Below the pieces are notes generated by a model. The model saw only the letters and a list, made by a program, of their open reading frames with translations. It made no database searches and was not told the origin of the DNA. Positions 23,819-34,642 of a DNA stretch of 64,000 nucleotides are shown here, in pieces. Made by a program: the position numbers and the translations under genes. How positions within the stretch are numbered: the stretch's first letter is position 1; the number at the start of each line of letters is the position of its first letter. The DNA comes from Marvania coccoides (Eukaryota > Chlorophyta > Trebouxiophyceae > Chlorellales > Chlorellaceae): NCBI GenBank assembly GCA_963854735.1, contig OY978104.1, forward strand, positions 124,001 to 188,000. Direction: 5' to 3'.

Positions 23819-24223
23819 TCAGGGCTGGAGCTCTGGACGGATGCTGGGGACGCCCATGGGAGGGTGAAAGATATCAGGGTGCGGGCAAAGTTCTGGTATT
23901 TCTTTCCAGCTGACACGCATGTGGTGCTTCAAAAATCCCGTCTGGTACTTCTCGTTGCCGACAGCAGCAAAGATCGCCGCTCCCAAAAACATATAATTTT
24001 TTGGGTAAATGTGTTCGTTGGCCCTCATCCTCTTAAAATTCGAGCCTGCAAATATAGGTATGTAAATAAAAAATAATAAAATAAAACAGCGTGTGTATCG
24101 AAGCCTGGTTCATTTTCTCTCCCTGCAGCTTTGTCAAATTCTTCTGGCTCATCTTTTATCAAAATATTTACGGCAAAAAGAGAAAAAATGGTAAAAAGGA
24201 AAAGCAACATTTTCAGACGCCAT
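23819..24223 (-). CDS. Possible small membrane protein, 92 aa
   Basis: Tentative two-exon gene (24223-24172 and 24045-23819), joined by a GT-AG intron in phase. The second exon encodes a plausible short protein with one hydrophobic segment (YMFLGAAIFAAVG) and a Pro/His-rich tail (PHPDIFHPPMG), unlike random translation. I do not recognise the family; the layout resembles small mitochondrial inner-membrane subunits, but that is a guess. The first exon is weak because it starts only 27 nt after the RUS stop codon and is pyrimidine-rich like an intron. The real 5' end may differ. Confidence 0.35.
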
Positions 24224-24250
24224 TTCGATTCAGGCGTCCACCGCTCCCTT

Positions 24251-25837
24251 TCACCGCTTTTTCTTCTTCTCCTCGCTTTCTTCGACAAATAGTTTCGGCC
24301 CCCATCGCACTCTGCTGCTCCCCTGCAGCAGCGCAGGCCTGTGTTCTAAATCCGATGTCCATCCCGCTCGCTGCAGCGCTGCCAAAAATGCCTTGCTCCC
24401 ACCATGCGAGGCCCATGCGTCCGATTGCCCTCGCGTCGACAGCCTCCCCACACAGTACCCCTCGATCACATCATTCACAGGCGACGCCTCTGGGCCCAGC
24501 AGCACCACAACGCTGTTCAGCTTTCCGCTTCCGGCCGCCACCACGATGAAATTTTTTGCCGCCTCAGGTGCCGCTAGCTCTTGACTCCTGGAAGACAAGT
24601 AAAGAGCCACAGCGCTTCTTGCTGCCGCTGTCAAGCTTGAAAGGGCGGGCGCAACATCGACCGCTGCTTCTTTTAGCCCCAGAGCTGCAGCGAGGGGCGG
24701 GGGAACGAGGCTCTCTAGCGGTGCCACTTCCGCGGGGGTGGGGACCTCGCCAGAAGCCACCCACTGCGCCAGAATGAGGTCTAGCCGGGCCGGGTTTAGC
24801 CGGGCCACTCTCAGACACCGCATGGCCCTGACGTTGGCCCACACGTGCAGCCAGGTCAGCGCAAAAAATGCTGCCCACGCTGCTACCGCTGAATGGGTCG
24901 CTAGCCGGGTGAGCCCCAAACCAAGCACCATGCCAATCAACGTGACTGCCGTTTCTTGTGAGCCTTCTTTTGCTGCGATGTCTGCCGTGTTGCCTCGCAG
25001 CGCAAAATGCTGCGTGAGCGCCATGCGGGTGGCGCCGCCTGCCACGCCCGTAACCGCTCTGGCCACGCTGCCGAAGCATGCCAGCAACAAAAACGCGTTT
25101 GGAAATAAAGGGGCGGCCAGTTCGGCGATGAGGCCCAGGTCGTTGGCCACGTCGGCGGTGAGGCGCCACTGCTTTGCGTAGGCGTCGAAGGAGGAGCCCT
25201 GGAGGGCGGCAAACAACACGCCAGCTATCAAACCGACTGCATCTCTGCACAGTACGAGAAACTTTATTTAGGCTGTGAAGATCTATAACACTGACTGATG
25301 GACTACAAGGAAACACAAGTATCAAGCAATGATTAAACTTCGTTGCACGTAAAAAAAAATAACAACATTTTTTTTTTAAATACCTGAAAAAGAAGCTTAA
25401 CGCCGCTGCAGCGGGAGTTGCTGCTGCGCTGCCCACTCCCACGGCCTCCAGCATCGCTTGTGTAGACAGCATCCCCCGCACGTAGCTGCAAAGACCTGAA
25501 CATTATTCCAGCAGCAATTTCAGTTACTAAGAAAATACCTGCATCCTCTGGAAACAACGAAGGGTCTTTGGCTTGGGAGGCTCTTACCCTGGACCGTGTC
25601 CCACGCTTGAAATGGCAAATAGTCGGGAGTCACGCTGTCGGGAAAAGCTGCAGGAAGGAATGCCGCAGCAACAGCGCTGGACACGCGGCGATGGAGCGGC
25701 ACAGATGTTTGCGGTGCCGATTCTGAGGAGCTGAAGAACTGCAGCAAGCCATCCTCGGTGATAGAAACTTCCTGGTTTGAAATTGGATTGCCTTCGTGTT
25801 GATGGACAGGACCAACTTCTCTTGCCACGATGATCAT
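24251..25837 (-). CDS. Root UV-B sensitive (RUS/DUF647) family protein
   Basis: RUS family protein, 451 aa. Exons in transcript order: 25837-25588, 25495-25384, 25244-24251. The family signature is clear: FPDSVTPDYLPFQAWDTVQG followed by YVRGMLSTQAML, then the hydrophobic core with GLIAGVLFAALQG, DLGLIAELAAPLFP and GGATRMALTQHFA. Plant members act in UV-B and vitamin B6-related signalling and in plastid or membrane functions; the molecular activity is unsettled. The C-terminal 200 residues are less conserved and end in a basic KKKKR tail. It is divergently paired with the propeller gene, with 248 bp between the starts. The second intron's acceptor was chosen at GTGCAG|A because it restores the GLIAGVLF frame. 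Confidence 0.9.
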
Positions 25838-26085
25838 GTTTGAAAATTAAATCCGCGGAGTTGTAATAATTTCACATTGTTCATGGATTAAATACGTTTC
25901 TCGCTAAAACACGTATTTAAATTTCTAATTTCAACGATTTAATAGAAATCTGTTTACATAACAAAAACAAACAATAAGGGTGAATTGTGGAATTCCGCTT
26001 CGAAGCGATCCATGGTGTTGATGGTGCAATTGAAACCCATTTTTGAAAATTTGTATCATTTTGCATATGTAGCGCAATACCAACA

Positions 26086-28151
26086 ATGAGTGCGCTAGCT
26101 CTGCTGCTCTGCCTTTTGATATTCAATCAAGGTGCTGGTGGGTTCCTTGCTCCGCATCCTTGTATTGAGCGCAATCCCCTTGATCGAAATCCCTGTTCTC
26201 TTTTTCTCCAGGCCAAGCTATTCCGACCGACTCCACCGCCGCTCGTGAGCTCTACCACCGCCGCACCACGTTTTTTGACTGGGCCACCCTCGTCTCAGTC
26301 GTCGAGCTGCAGCAAGAAATCACGGCAGTGCAAGTGGTGTCACTGGAGCACTGCAGAAAGGCGCCAATTTGCAGCGGCGGAGGCGGACTGGCGCTGGTGG
26401 GCGACGCTGGCGGTGGAATCACAGCGTGGTCTCCTCAGCACGGCATACTGTGGCAGTCTTCGTTGGACGCAGCTGAAAATGAAGCACCAGGAATGACAAT
26501 TACGGCGATTGCGTCGTTTGCGCAGCCCGACGGTTCTCTTGCCGTGTTGGCTGTCTACGCAAATGGGGCGCTCTCTTGGAGATCGCTGCACTGGCCTAAA
26601 ACCAGCAGCAGAGAGACCCGCCAAGAGATAACCCTGCCCGCAGTCTTCGCAGCGGAAGCTGGAGTTGCAGCTGGAAAGGAAGGAACACCCCCTTGGGTCT
26701 CCCTGGATGCTGCCGCTCTGCGGGGGCGAAAAATTAAGGGTGGCGGCATTGGCGCGGCGCTGGCGGGGGCGGACGGCAGCGGGCGGGTAGCTTTAGGCAC
26801 CCTGGACCCCGGTGGCGTCCTCCACCTGGATTGGACCGCTGACAACGCCTCCTGTTCGCCGTTTTCCTCGCCGTTCGTGCGGCTGCCCTCTGCTCCCGCT
26901 TCTCGTGGCGCACGCTACGCCCAGGTGCTCAGCGCACACGGCGAGGCGGCGCACGTGGTGCATAAAAGGAAAGAAAGCGGGGCGCACGTGGCAGGCGCTC
27001 TCCAAACGTGTGAAGGCTGGACCAGCAGCGACGCCAGCTCTTTCGAGATCGGAAATTTAACTGCGGTGGCAGCAGAGGGCCATGGGGCGAGGCTGTTTGG
27101 CGCCACTTCCACGGGGCGCCTAGTGGCTCTGTACCTGCGGCAGCGGCACGGCGGGCAGCAGCACTGCCGCTTGCTGGGGTCTCACCCTTTAGAAACTCCG
27201 CTGGCCAGCGTTTCAGCCATTGCGGTGCTGCCTGGCTACGTGCTGGCGATTTCAGGCGGGAGCCTGGCCATCCACAACGTGAGTGGGGCGTTTGCGCGCC
27301 CGCAACTGACGCCATTGCTGCGGCAGCCGCTGGCTGAGCTGGTAGCAGCCATCCCTGGGCAACCCAGCACCGTGCTTTCAAATCTAATGAAGTTGAGAGC
27401 CCCCAAGGCGTCCAATATACCATCACAGCCTTTGATGGCAGCAGCAGGCGTCCCAGCGGGGATTCCAGCTGCTGGACAGGGCTCCACCAATGGTGTTGTC
27501 CTGCTGCAGCTTTCGCCGCGCACCGCAGCCCTGTACGCCACCGCCTTCCCTCACACCCCTCCCCGCCGCCCCAACGAGCACAAGGGCGTCAACTGGATCG
27601 GCGCGCTGCAGCCGTTCATCATTGCGGGGGTTGTGGGCGTGGCGATGCACCGCTCAAAGTCTCGAGGGCGGTCAGACATCGCTGCTCGCATGCTGGCGTC
27701 AAAATCCAGGCTGGAGTTTGGCGGGGCGCCGCCAGGCAGGGCAGGGAGGTACTACGGTGTAGGTGGCACTGCAATGCCATGGGAAGAGAGAGAGGAAATC
27801 GTAGAGGAGGACGCTGGCGGTATGGGGTCTCGTGGAGGCTGGGACGGCGCTGCGTTTGAGAGGCGACTGCTGGAGGGACTGGGGGGAGAGCGGGGCAGCC
27901 CGGTGGCGCGGGCATTCAATTGCGTTGTGGACCGAACGCCGCCTGTGCCTGGCTACGTGGCGTCTTCTCTAGGAGGCGTTGGAAGCTGCTCTGACAGTGA
28001 GTACGACGGGATGAGCGCAGAGGAGCTCGCCAGAGTGCTGCGGGCTGGGGAAACGCTGGAGGCTGAGGGCGCAGCGAGCCCGTATCGCGGAGACAATTTT
28101 ACTAGCGGGGTTGTGTCAAGACGGCGGAATCAGCCACAACAGCAATACTAA
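26086..28151 (+). CDS. Secretory-pathway membrane protein with propeller-like lumenal domain
   Basis: 661-aa protein, exons 26086-26131 and 26212-28151. Exon 1 encodes a signal peptide (MSALALLLCLLIFNQG). The lumenal part contains repeated beta-strand blocks with GGITAW, GALSWRS and GRLVAL motifs, suggesting a WD40/PQQ-like propeller. A single hydrophobic segment near the C-terminus (ALQPFIIAGVVGVAMHR) precedes a cytosolic tail of about 170 residues rich in Gly, Arg and Glu. The layout resembles the uncharacterised plant membrane proteins typified by Arabidopsis At1g75140, but I assign this only on architecture. The tail has no recognised motif. Function unknown. Confidence 0.8.
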
Positions 28152-28294
28152 GATATGCATTTGTGGAAATTTGACGGTGTTTCTCTATTCGATGTTGTGT
28201 TGCAGGTGTTATGGTGGCAGTCAGTTTCATTGCTTGCTGTAATACAAAATTGAAAGTCGGTAAAACAAAAACCCAAGTTTTATTTCTTCGTTCA

Positions 28295-30205
28295 CTACTC
28301 TTTGGCTTGCTTCTCCACCACGCCCTTCAGCTGCCCCATCGAGAACTCGTCCTCCGACACCAGCTCCACGCTGTCATCGTCCTCTGAGTCCTCGCTGCTG
28401 CTGCTAGAGTCCTCTGAAGCGCTCTCCCCATCCTCATATTCGTCGCCCGCCTCCGGAAGCTCCACATCGACCCCGCTCTGACCGGCCACCGTTTTCTTCT
28501 CTTCTGCTGCTGCGCCGCTGGCCTCCCCACGCTTCCTCTTCTTCTTCTTGGGCGCTTCGTCTTCGTCCGAGGCCTCTGCAGGGTTGAAGTCCTCATCCTG
28601 TAAAACAAGAGATTTTCCAGAAGGGAATGGTAAGAAGTACTTCTTGAAGGGGAATGTTGTATTCATATGCCCAATACACTCCGAGGATAATTAAGCTCTT
28701 GTACTTAATTGTACCAATGGTAGTATTCATTATAATACGCATCGAAATACGCGTCGAAATTGCAATGCTACTTTATATATACATAATAAGCAGTAATACA
28801 ATTACGTATACACAATGCAGTGGCTTGAGCCCCCACCTCTGGGTCGTCTGAGTCGCTGCCCTCGCTGCCGCCTGCCCCTCCCTCGCTGCCCTCGCTGGCC
28901 GAGCTGCCCACCGGCCCCACCGCCACCTTGATCTTCCGCAAGTACCCCTCGATACTGCCTATCTCGTTGCGCGAGATGTTTGAGAACTCCAGCGTTGAGT
29001 CGTCGGCGCAGTGGACGTACAGGTCAAAGGTGGAGGAGGCGCCGCTGGCACGCGCAAGCTCCACGCTGCGGATATTGGCGCGAGGGATGAACATGGCGGG
29101 CTGCATTTTATATGGAGAAAACCATGTCAGATTAAGAGGAAGAAGAAGACAAACATGAACAAAAAAATATGTTTGCCTTACCGACTCGAGGAAGCAAAGG
29201 CCCGCTGGGAGAGGGAACAAGAAGCCCTGTCTGGCCTTGACGTAGGCCTCCACCCCCGCAGCGCCGTCTGAGGACGTGAACACGTCGCCGTCTGGGCTGC
29301 AAAACAGCTCAGCGTCCAAACCTACAGCCCTGCCAAAAAAAAAATTGTTTGGTTCATGCATTACTCTCCGAAAGAAACGAATTATGCAAAGCCTGGGAAA
29401 TTGAATAAATTGACAATTCCCTTACCCGAAAGCCTGGCACAGCACCACGGCAGCCAGTCCCTGCAGGCGCTGCCCTTTCACCGCTGGGTGCGCCACGTCC
29501 AGCTGCTGGTCTGCGTGGACCTGAATGACGGCAGCGGTGAGATGGGCCTTGCCGTTCATGATCTTCTCCTCCTTGGCGAGGTGCAGGTACAGCAGGACGC
29601 GGCCCTTGGTGTCCTTGGGAATGGCGTCAAGAATCTTGAAAAAAATGCCATGTTGAGTTATATACAGGTAGTTGGTTAGTAAATGAAGATGCATTGTTTG
29701 TTGATGGGCACCATAATATCATTAATTTACTCACGACGATGTTTTTGACCGCCTTGAAGGGGATGACGATGTCCTGCTTGTTGGTTTTTATGACCAGGTG
29801 GTCGGAAAAGAATGCAAAGTCCTGCTTGCCTCTATTTGAGAAGGGGGGGGGGGGAGGGATTAAGAAAAACGTGAGGTGCTGCAGCCCACTTTTCACGGCA
29901 ATCCACTCAAGATATACACGCTAGCTATCTCCCTCTCCTTACCTAGGCGTGAGGAACATGAGCTGGCTGACGACGGCGGCGGCAGTGTCAAGAGTCAGCC
30001 GGGCTGCTGGGGCGGAGCTGGTAGCGGCGACGCTACCATTGCTGCCCTTGGCTTCGTTCACCACGGCCGCCAAAAGATCGAAGGTGGCAGGCTTGGCCTC
30101 GGGGAGGGCCTCCAGAGCGTTGATCAGAGCTTTCCCGCTCGGCAAGCCGGCCACCGCAGCGACCACACGGCCCAGTGCCGCCGAGATCTCGCCGTTTTGT
30201 CCCAT
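28295..30205 (-). CDS. Rtt106/SSRP1-like double-PH histone chaperone
   Basis: Predicted nuclear histone chaperone, 427 aa. Exons in transcript order: 30205-29943, 29831-29735, 29634-29426, 29329-29182, 29100-28837, 28597-28295. An N-terminal helical region is followed by two PH-like domains. The first includes HLVIKTNKQDIVIPFKAVKN, and the second runs from ARQGFLFPLPAGLCFLE through IPRANIRSVELARASG to FSNISRNEIGSIEGYL. The C-terminus is highly acidic and serine-rich with a KKKKRKR nuclear signal. It has no HMG box, so it fits Rtt106 (about 455 aa in yeast) better than full-length plant SSRP1, although the acidic tail starting DEDF is also typical of Pob3/SSRP1. Intron 1 has a C12 tract (G12 on the plus strand at 29843-29854) just before its acceptor. 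An AATAAA follows the stop. Confidence 0.78.
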
Positions 30206-30983
30206 TGTAAACTGATTCTAGATGTAAAAAGCCTGCATTTTGTGTTTCAATTTCAAAAATTAACGCGCGCAGAAGTGAAGGCGCAGAACTTTGCTCAATG
30301 CACTCCGGTTTGCTGCATTTTAAGAACGTTTTAACAAATTGAGGCAGCACCCAGGTCATTGAATGGAACAAAGGCGCGTTTGAGCGCCGTAGAATTTACA
30401 GATCTATTCGAATTTTGAAATCTATACCATGTTTTCCATAGCTTTTACTTCCGAATCTGACCGGATGGCTGAAATTAAACGTGTCAATTTGATAGCAGGA
30501 ATTTTCATCGTTTCAACTCGTAGGAGACAAAGCGGGCGGGCATAGATTTGGCGAACGTGAAAAGATGTTCTATTGAGATCTGACTGATTATTGATGTTCA
30601 ATAATTCATATAATTCATTTTGTATTTTTAGAGCGTCGTAATGTGTATTTTCCCCCATGTAAGGCTCTCATGTATGACAATTTACCGATGTCGCGAAAGG
30701 AGAAGGACACGAGGGCCAAGCAGCACAGGAGCATACCATTTACTGTTGTCACTCAGGAGAGTTTAAATAGTTCGCGCCCCTTTGCAAAATGCAAGCAATC
30801 AACTATGAGTCCAGAAGTCAAAGTTGAGGTTATTAATTTCGCGCTTGCACGAGAAAATGCCGTCTTTGCCTTGGATTCGATGATCCAGAGGTGTATATTA
30901 ACCTGATCACAAGTCATGGAGTCTTAGATCCATGTATTAGAGTGCCGCAATGAAGTTGCAAACATATTAGTAAACTTTGAGCA
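30206..30983. other. Divergent promoter region, chaperone/bZIP
   Basis: Separates the starts of the chaperone (minus) and the bZIP gene (plus). Short open frames on both strands (for example 30643-30906) show no domain or family likeness and have the AT-rich composition of spacer. Nothing else recognised. Confidence 0.45.
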
Positions 30984-32156
30984 ATGCAGAATGCACAGCA
31001 GCCGTTCAGCCAGGTGATCTGCAACAGTCTTTTGGAGGCTGCCCGAACGGCAGAGGATGCTGATACTCAGGAGAAACGGGGTGGTGAGCTGAGCACAACG
31101 CTGTCCAAAAACAATGGAAGAGTACCAAAACAGCCAGCCGCTATTCCAGGTGTGTTTCTCTCCTTCGATATACATGTCCACCTTCCATATAACCAAATTG
31201 TAATGCTCGGTGTCGGATGCGGCCCCGCAGGTGCCGGCACTGGTCTCCCTCCGTGTCGTCCTGCTGGCCTGCTGCCAGCTCTGCCGATGGACTATCCAGC
31301 TGGCGCTGTGCCGCAGGGCTATCGCAGCAGCACCGTCGTGTCTGGCATCCCCTCGCAGGTCCTGGCACCCGCTGAGCCCCCCTCTGCCCCTCCCAGTGAC
31401 TCTGAGGGCGAAGCCGCCCAGCCACAGCGCCGGCAGCACGCAGGGCGCTCCAGGGGTGTCACCGACCCCATTTTGCGCGCAGAGGCTACCAAAGAGAAGA
31501 ACCGCCGCGCGCAGCAGCGGTTTCGGTTCAAGCAAAAGGCCCGGATGGAAGCGTTGGAGGTCGAGGTGTTGCGCCTCAGGGCGATGCTGACAGAGCGAGG
31601 AATAGACCCAGGAGGAGGCATCGAAGATGTGGAACCCACGCCACGACTCGCCCAAATCCAGCAGCAGCAACAGCACGAAGCTACACACACGGCCGCGCTG
31701 GCAGCGGCTTCAGCAGCATTAGCTGCAGCAGGAGGTCATGACACCAGCGCTGCGCCTGCTGCGCCCTCTCCGCACGCGGAGGGGTCTCCCAGTGGTCTCA
31801 CTGTGGACCAGATGTACGCTGATATGGAAGCCTGGCTCGAGGAGTGCCGCGCAGAGACGCGTGCTGCTGTTGTTCGTTTTCTCCAGGCTTGGTTATCTGA
31901 TATGGGCTACGACGCGCGGAGGTTGCATTATAAGGCAGTACAGAAGCGGCATGCATCTGGAAACATCACAGACATGGAGCTGTGGGTGGTGACCCAGGCG
32001 CACGCGTCAGCGGTGGCGGCAACGCAGGGTTACGAGACCGGGGACACCCCTGGGGTTGCGCTGGTGGCTCCAATCACGGCGTGTTTTCATGGCGCAACTG
32101 CCGGCGGAGCTTCTGCGCTGCAGCACTGGGCCATCGAGCACATGGCGCAGCGTTGA
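30984..32156 (+). CDS. bZIP transcription factor with uncharacterised C-terminal domain
   Basis: DNA-binding factor of 363 aa if an 81-nt intron at 31150-31230 is removed, or 390 aa if it is retained; the intron has GT-AG ends and no in-frame stop. The basic region NRRAQQRFRFKQKARMEALE fits the N-x2-A-Q-x2-F-R pattern of fungal AP1/PAP-type bZIPs. The leucine zipper is short and weak (about three heptads). A Gln/Ala linker follows. The C-terminal 110 residues form a well-structured domain with MEAWLEECRAETRAAVVRFL and WLSDMGYDARRLHYKAVQKR that I cannot assign. Translation reads through to a TGA at 32154-32156. Confidence 0.82.
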   Translation: MQNAQQPFSQVICNSLLEAARTAEDADTQEKRGGELSTTLSKNNGRVPKQPAAIPGVFLSFDIHVHLPYNQIVMLGVGCGPAGAGTGLPPCRPAGLLPALPMDYPAGAVPQGYRSSTVVSGIPSQVLAPAEPPSAPPSDSEGEAAQPQRRQHAGRSRGVTDPILRAEATKEKNRRAQQRFRFKQKARMEALEVEVLRLRAMLTERGIDPGGGIEDVEPTPRLAQIQQQQQHEATHTAALAAASAALAAAGGHDTSAAPAAPSPHAEGSPSGLTVDQMYADMEAWLEECRAETRAAVVRFLQAWLSDMGYDARRLHYKAVQKRHASGNITDMELWVVTQAHASAVAATQGYETGDTPGVALVAPITACFHGATAGGASALQHWAIEHMAQR

Positions 32157-32621
32157 GGGTACCGAAAGAAAGAATTACAAAGAAGAAAAGAAGAAGAACA
32201 CAATGATGGGAAGGAGAAATTGCGCTTGCTCCCAACAAACACGATGTATCAGCGCCGGCGGCTGTATGCTTCTGTTGCCTGCCTCCTTACCAAACATAAA
32301 GTATTTGCATTATACGCAAAAGGCGACTTAAATTTCTATTGTTTGCCTAGCTCAACTGCAGCGCTATCTGATTTTTAAAGTTCCCACATTGGGCTAGCTC
32401 ATTTTTGTCTCCTTGCTTTTTCTCTTGCCTTTTCCCTGTTTTGCTCAACATTCGTTAACTGTGCATGGCCACATGGAAATAAAACTATACATGCAGCAAT
32501 AAACTCATTTTCATTCATTCATTTTCCCTAAACTTTTTCAAGCTATTTTTTCCATTGAAAATAATCGATCATTTAACCAAAGTCCCGGTTAGCAACTCCT
32601 ATAAATAAGAAATATGCAACG
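32157..32621. other. Convergent intergenic tail
   Basis: 3' flanks of the bZIP gene (plus) and the MST-like kinase (minus). AT-rich, nothing recognised. Confidence 0.4.
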
Positions 32622-34642
32622 TCAACTAAATTGGAAATTTCCAACGGAGCTCGGAGCTCGCTTCCATTTCCAAGCCAGAAAATTGCCGAGCGACCCCAAT
32701 GGATGCCCAGCCTCCAGCGCCACCCCAGATGCCTTGAGCGCAGCCAGTGACGGGCTGAATGATGCATCTAGCGATGCAACCATCCCGGCAAGCGCCTCCC
32801 TGGCAACGTCTGGGGATGGCCCATCCGCACGCCTCTCTTTCCTCCCCCGCCCAGCAACACCCCCCCCGTACTGGTCTTCTTCCCTCAACTGGCGCTGCCA
32901 AAATGGCGCTGAGGAGGATTCAGCATGGCTGGCCTGCGGCTTGGACACCACGGTGCCCAAGAAAGCTGGCTGCGGCTGCATTAGAGAGGGAGGCGGCGGA
33001 GGAACCCTGCCCGTAGCAACCACCGTGTCAAACGGCGAGGCAGAATGCTGCGAGGCAGCTGGCGGAGGCACTCTGCCCGTAGCCACCACTGTGCTGAAAA
33101 TCGAGGGATCAACGGCATCAGGCAGTCCATTGTTATCTGTCGCTACACCGCCAACATTGGGACTGACCACCACCGTGCCGGAATCAAAGGCAGGCGAGGG
33201 CGAGGGCGAGCGGTGGCGCTGCTGCGCCACGCCAGGAGGGGGACTCGCAGCCGCCTGGTCTCGCGCTATTCTGGATGCCAGCGTCATCCCAGGGGTGGAC
33301 AGTGTGTTGGCAGCCACGGTACTAAAGTTCCAGCCGTCATCAGCTGCAACACTGCCAGGAGGCGACGGCACAGGAGACAGTCTGGGAGGGGTTGATGCTG
33401 CAGCTATGGCTGCTGCCACCGCGGCCGCTGGTTCCGCAGGCTGCCGCTTCCTGTGCGTTTCTGTGAAGTTCTTGATGATGGTGAGAAGGCTGGACGGCAT
33501 TTGTGCAGTGAGCACGAATGGGTGCATAAGAAGGTCGATGGCGGCAGGGCGATCTGCGGGGGACTTGCGCAGGCAGGACCACACAAAGTCCTTGAACCCC
33601 TCTGAGAAAGGGCCCTCCAGCTGTGGGGGCGGCTCTCGCACCACCAGGAACAGCAGGCGAGCAGGGGCAATGCCGCTGCGTGGTGGCTTCCCCAGGGCCA
33701 TCTGCACATTAAATTTGTGATGGCGAAGAGTTTTAGATGATATTTAAGAGTTAGTCAAGGGGTGGAGGGACTCAGGAGAGCGCATAATTATTCAACTTCA
33801 TTTCATTGCGCAAACTTGAGTTTCTTGTTTTATTCAACTGACTGACTTCTATGGCTGTGATTCCTAGAGACCAGATGTCTGCCGCCTCATCATACCCTCC
33901 TCCCTTGCCCCCTGGGCTGGGCCCATTGCCATCCCCTGGCTCTCTCAGGTCTGGGCTTTGCTGAATGACCTCTGGCGCCATCCACAACGGGCTCCCAACA
34001 AACGTGCGCCTCTTTGCAGCCGCGCTCGTCTGCGCAGCCACCCCAAAGTCGGACACCTTCACCATGCCCTGCTCGCTGAGCAGCACGTTGGCAGCCTTGA
34101 TGTCTCGGTGAATGCGATGCTCGGAGTGGAGGTACACCAACGCATTCAGCACTTCTCGGAGAATGTAGGCGATGGCGGGCTCAGGGAGGGGCGTGGGTTT
34201 CGCGCCCTGGCGAGGCGGCGCCACCAGGTCGGCAACAGAGGCGGCCATGATTTCCATCGCGATGCGCAGGCGGGAGGTGCCCGGCATCAGCACGGAGCCG
34301 TGGTATTTCAAAATGTTGGGGGAGCGGCAGGAGCGCAAAAACGTGACCTCTTGCTGCACGTCTTGAATTTCGTCGCTGCTGAAAGAAAGCATTGTTGAGG
34401 GTCAGGTGAGGAAAAAAACATCTGGAATAGCAAAGAAAAATTCAGTTACGGAGAAGTGGTGGGCGACACACGCCCTGCACTTACGCTTCCTCAAAGTCTA
34501 CTTCTTTGACTGCCACTTCCTGGCCTGTCGCAGTGTCCAGAGCGCGGTAGACGGTGCCACATGACCCAGCGCCAATGGCCTCAAACAGCTTGTACCGCGC
34601 TGCCGGAGCATCATTGTCGTCGGAATCCGACCCAAGCGTCAT
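32622..34642 (-). CDS. STE20-family (MST/SIK1, GCK group) protein kinase
   Basis: Serine/threonine kinase, 589 aa. Exons in transcript order: 34642-34485, 34378-33847, 33701-32622. The kinase domain is N-terminal, from about residue 17 to 300. It has the glycine loop [33 protein letters not shown] and the STE20 signature [10 protein letters not shown]. The linker after the kinase repeats a TVV motif: [38 protein letters not shown] and GTVVSKP (residues about 355-480). In MST1/2, autophosphorylated Thr-Met motifs in the same position bind MOB1; by analogy these may be MOB1 docking sites. The C-terminal [17 protein letters not shown] block resembles the end of plant SIK1-type kinases. Likely role is Hippo-like control of division and polarity. 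Confidence 0.88.

Noticed and set aside
28295..30205. Calling the chaperone full-length FACT subunit SSRP1
   Set aside because: It has no HMG box and is much shorter than plant SSRP1, so the Rtt106-like label is safer.
32614..33720. Long plus-strand open frame (368 aa) opposite the MST-like kinase
   Set aside because: It is antisense to the kinase C-terminal exon, whose frame carries kinase motifs. The plus frame is low-complexity and follows from GC-rich codon bias.
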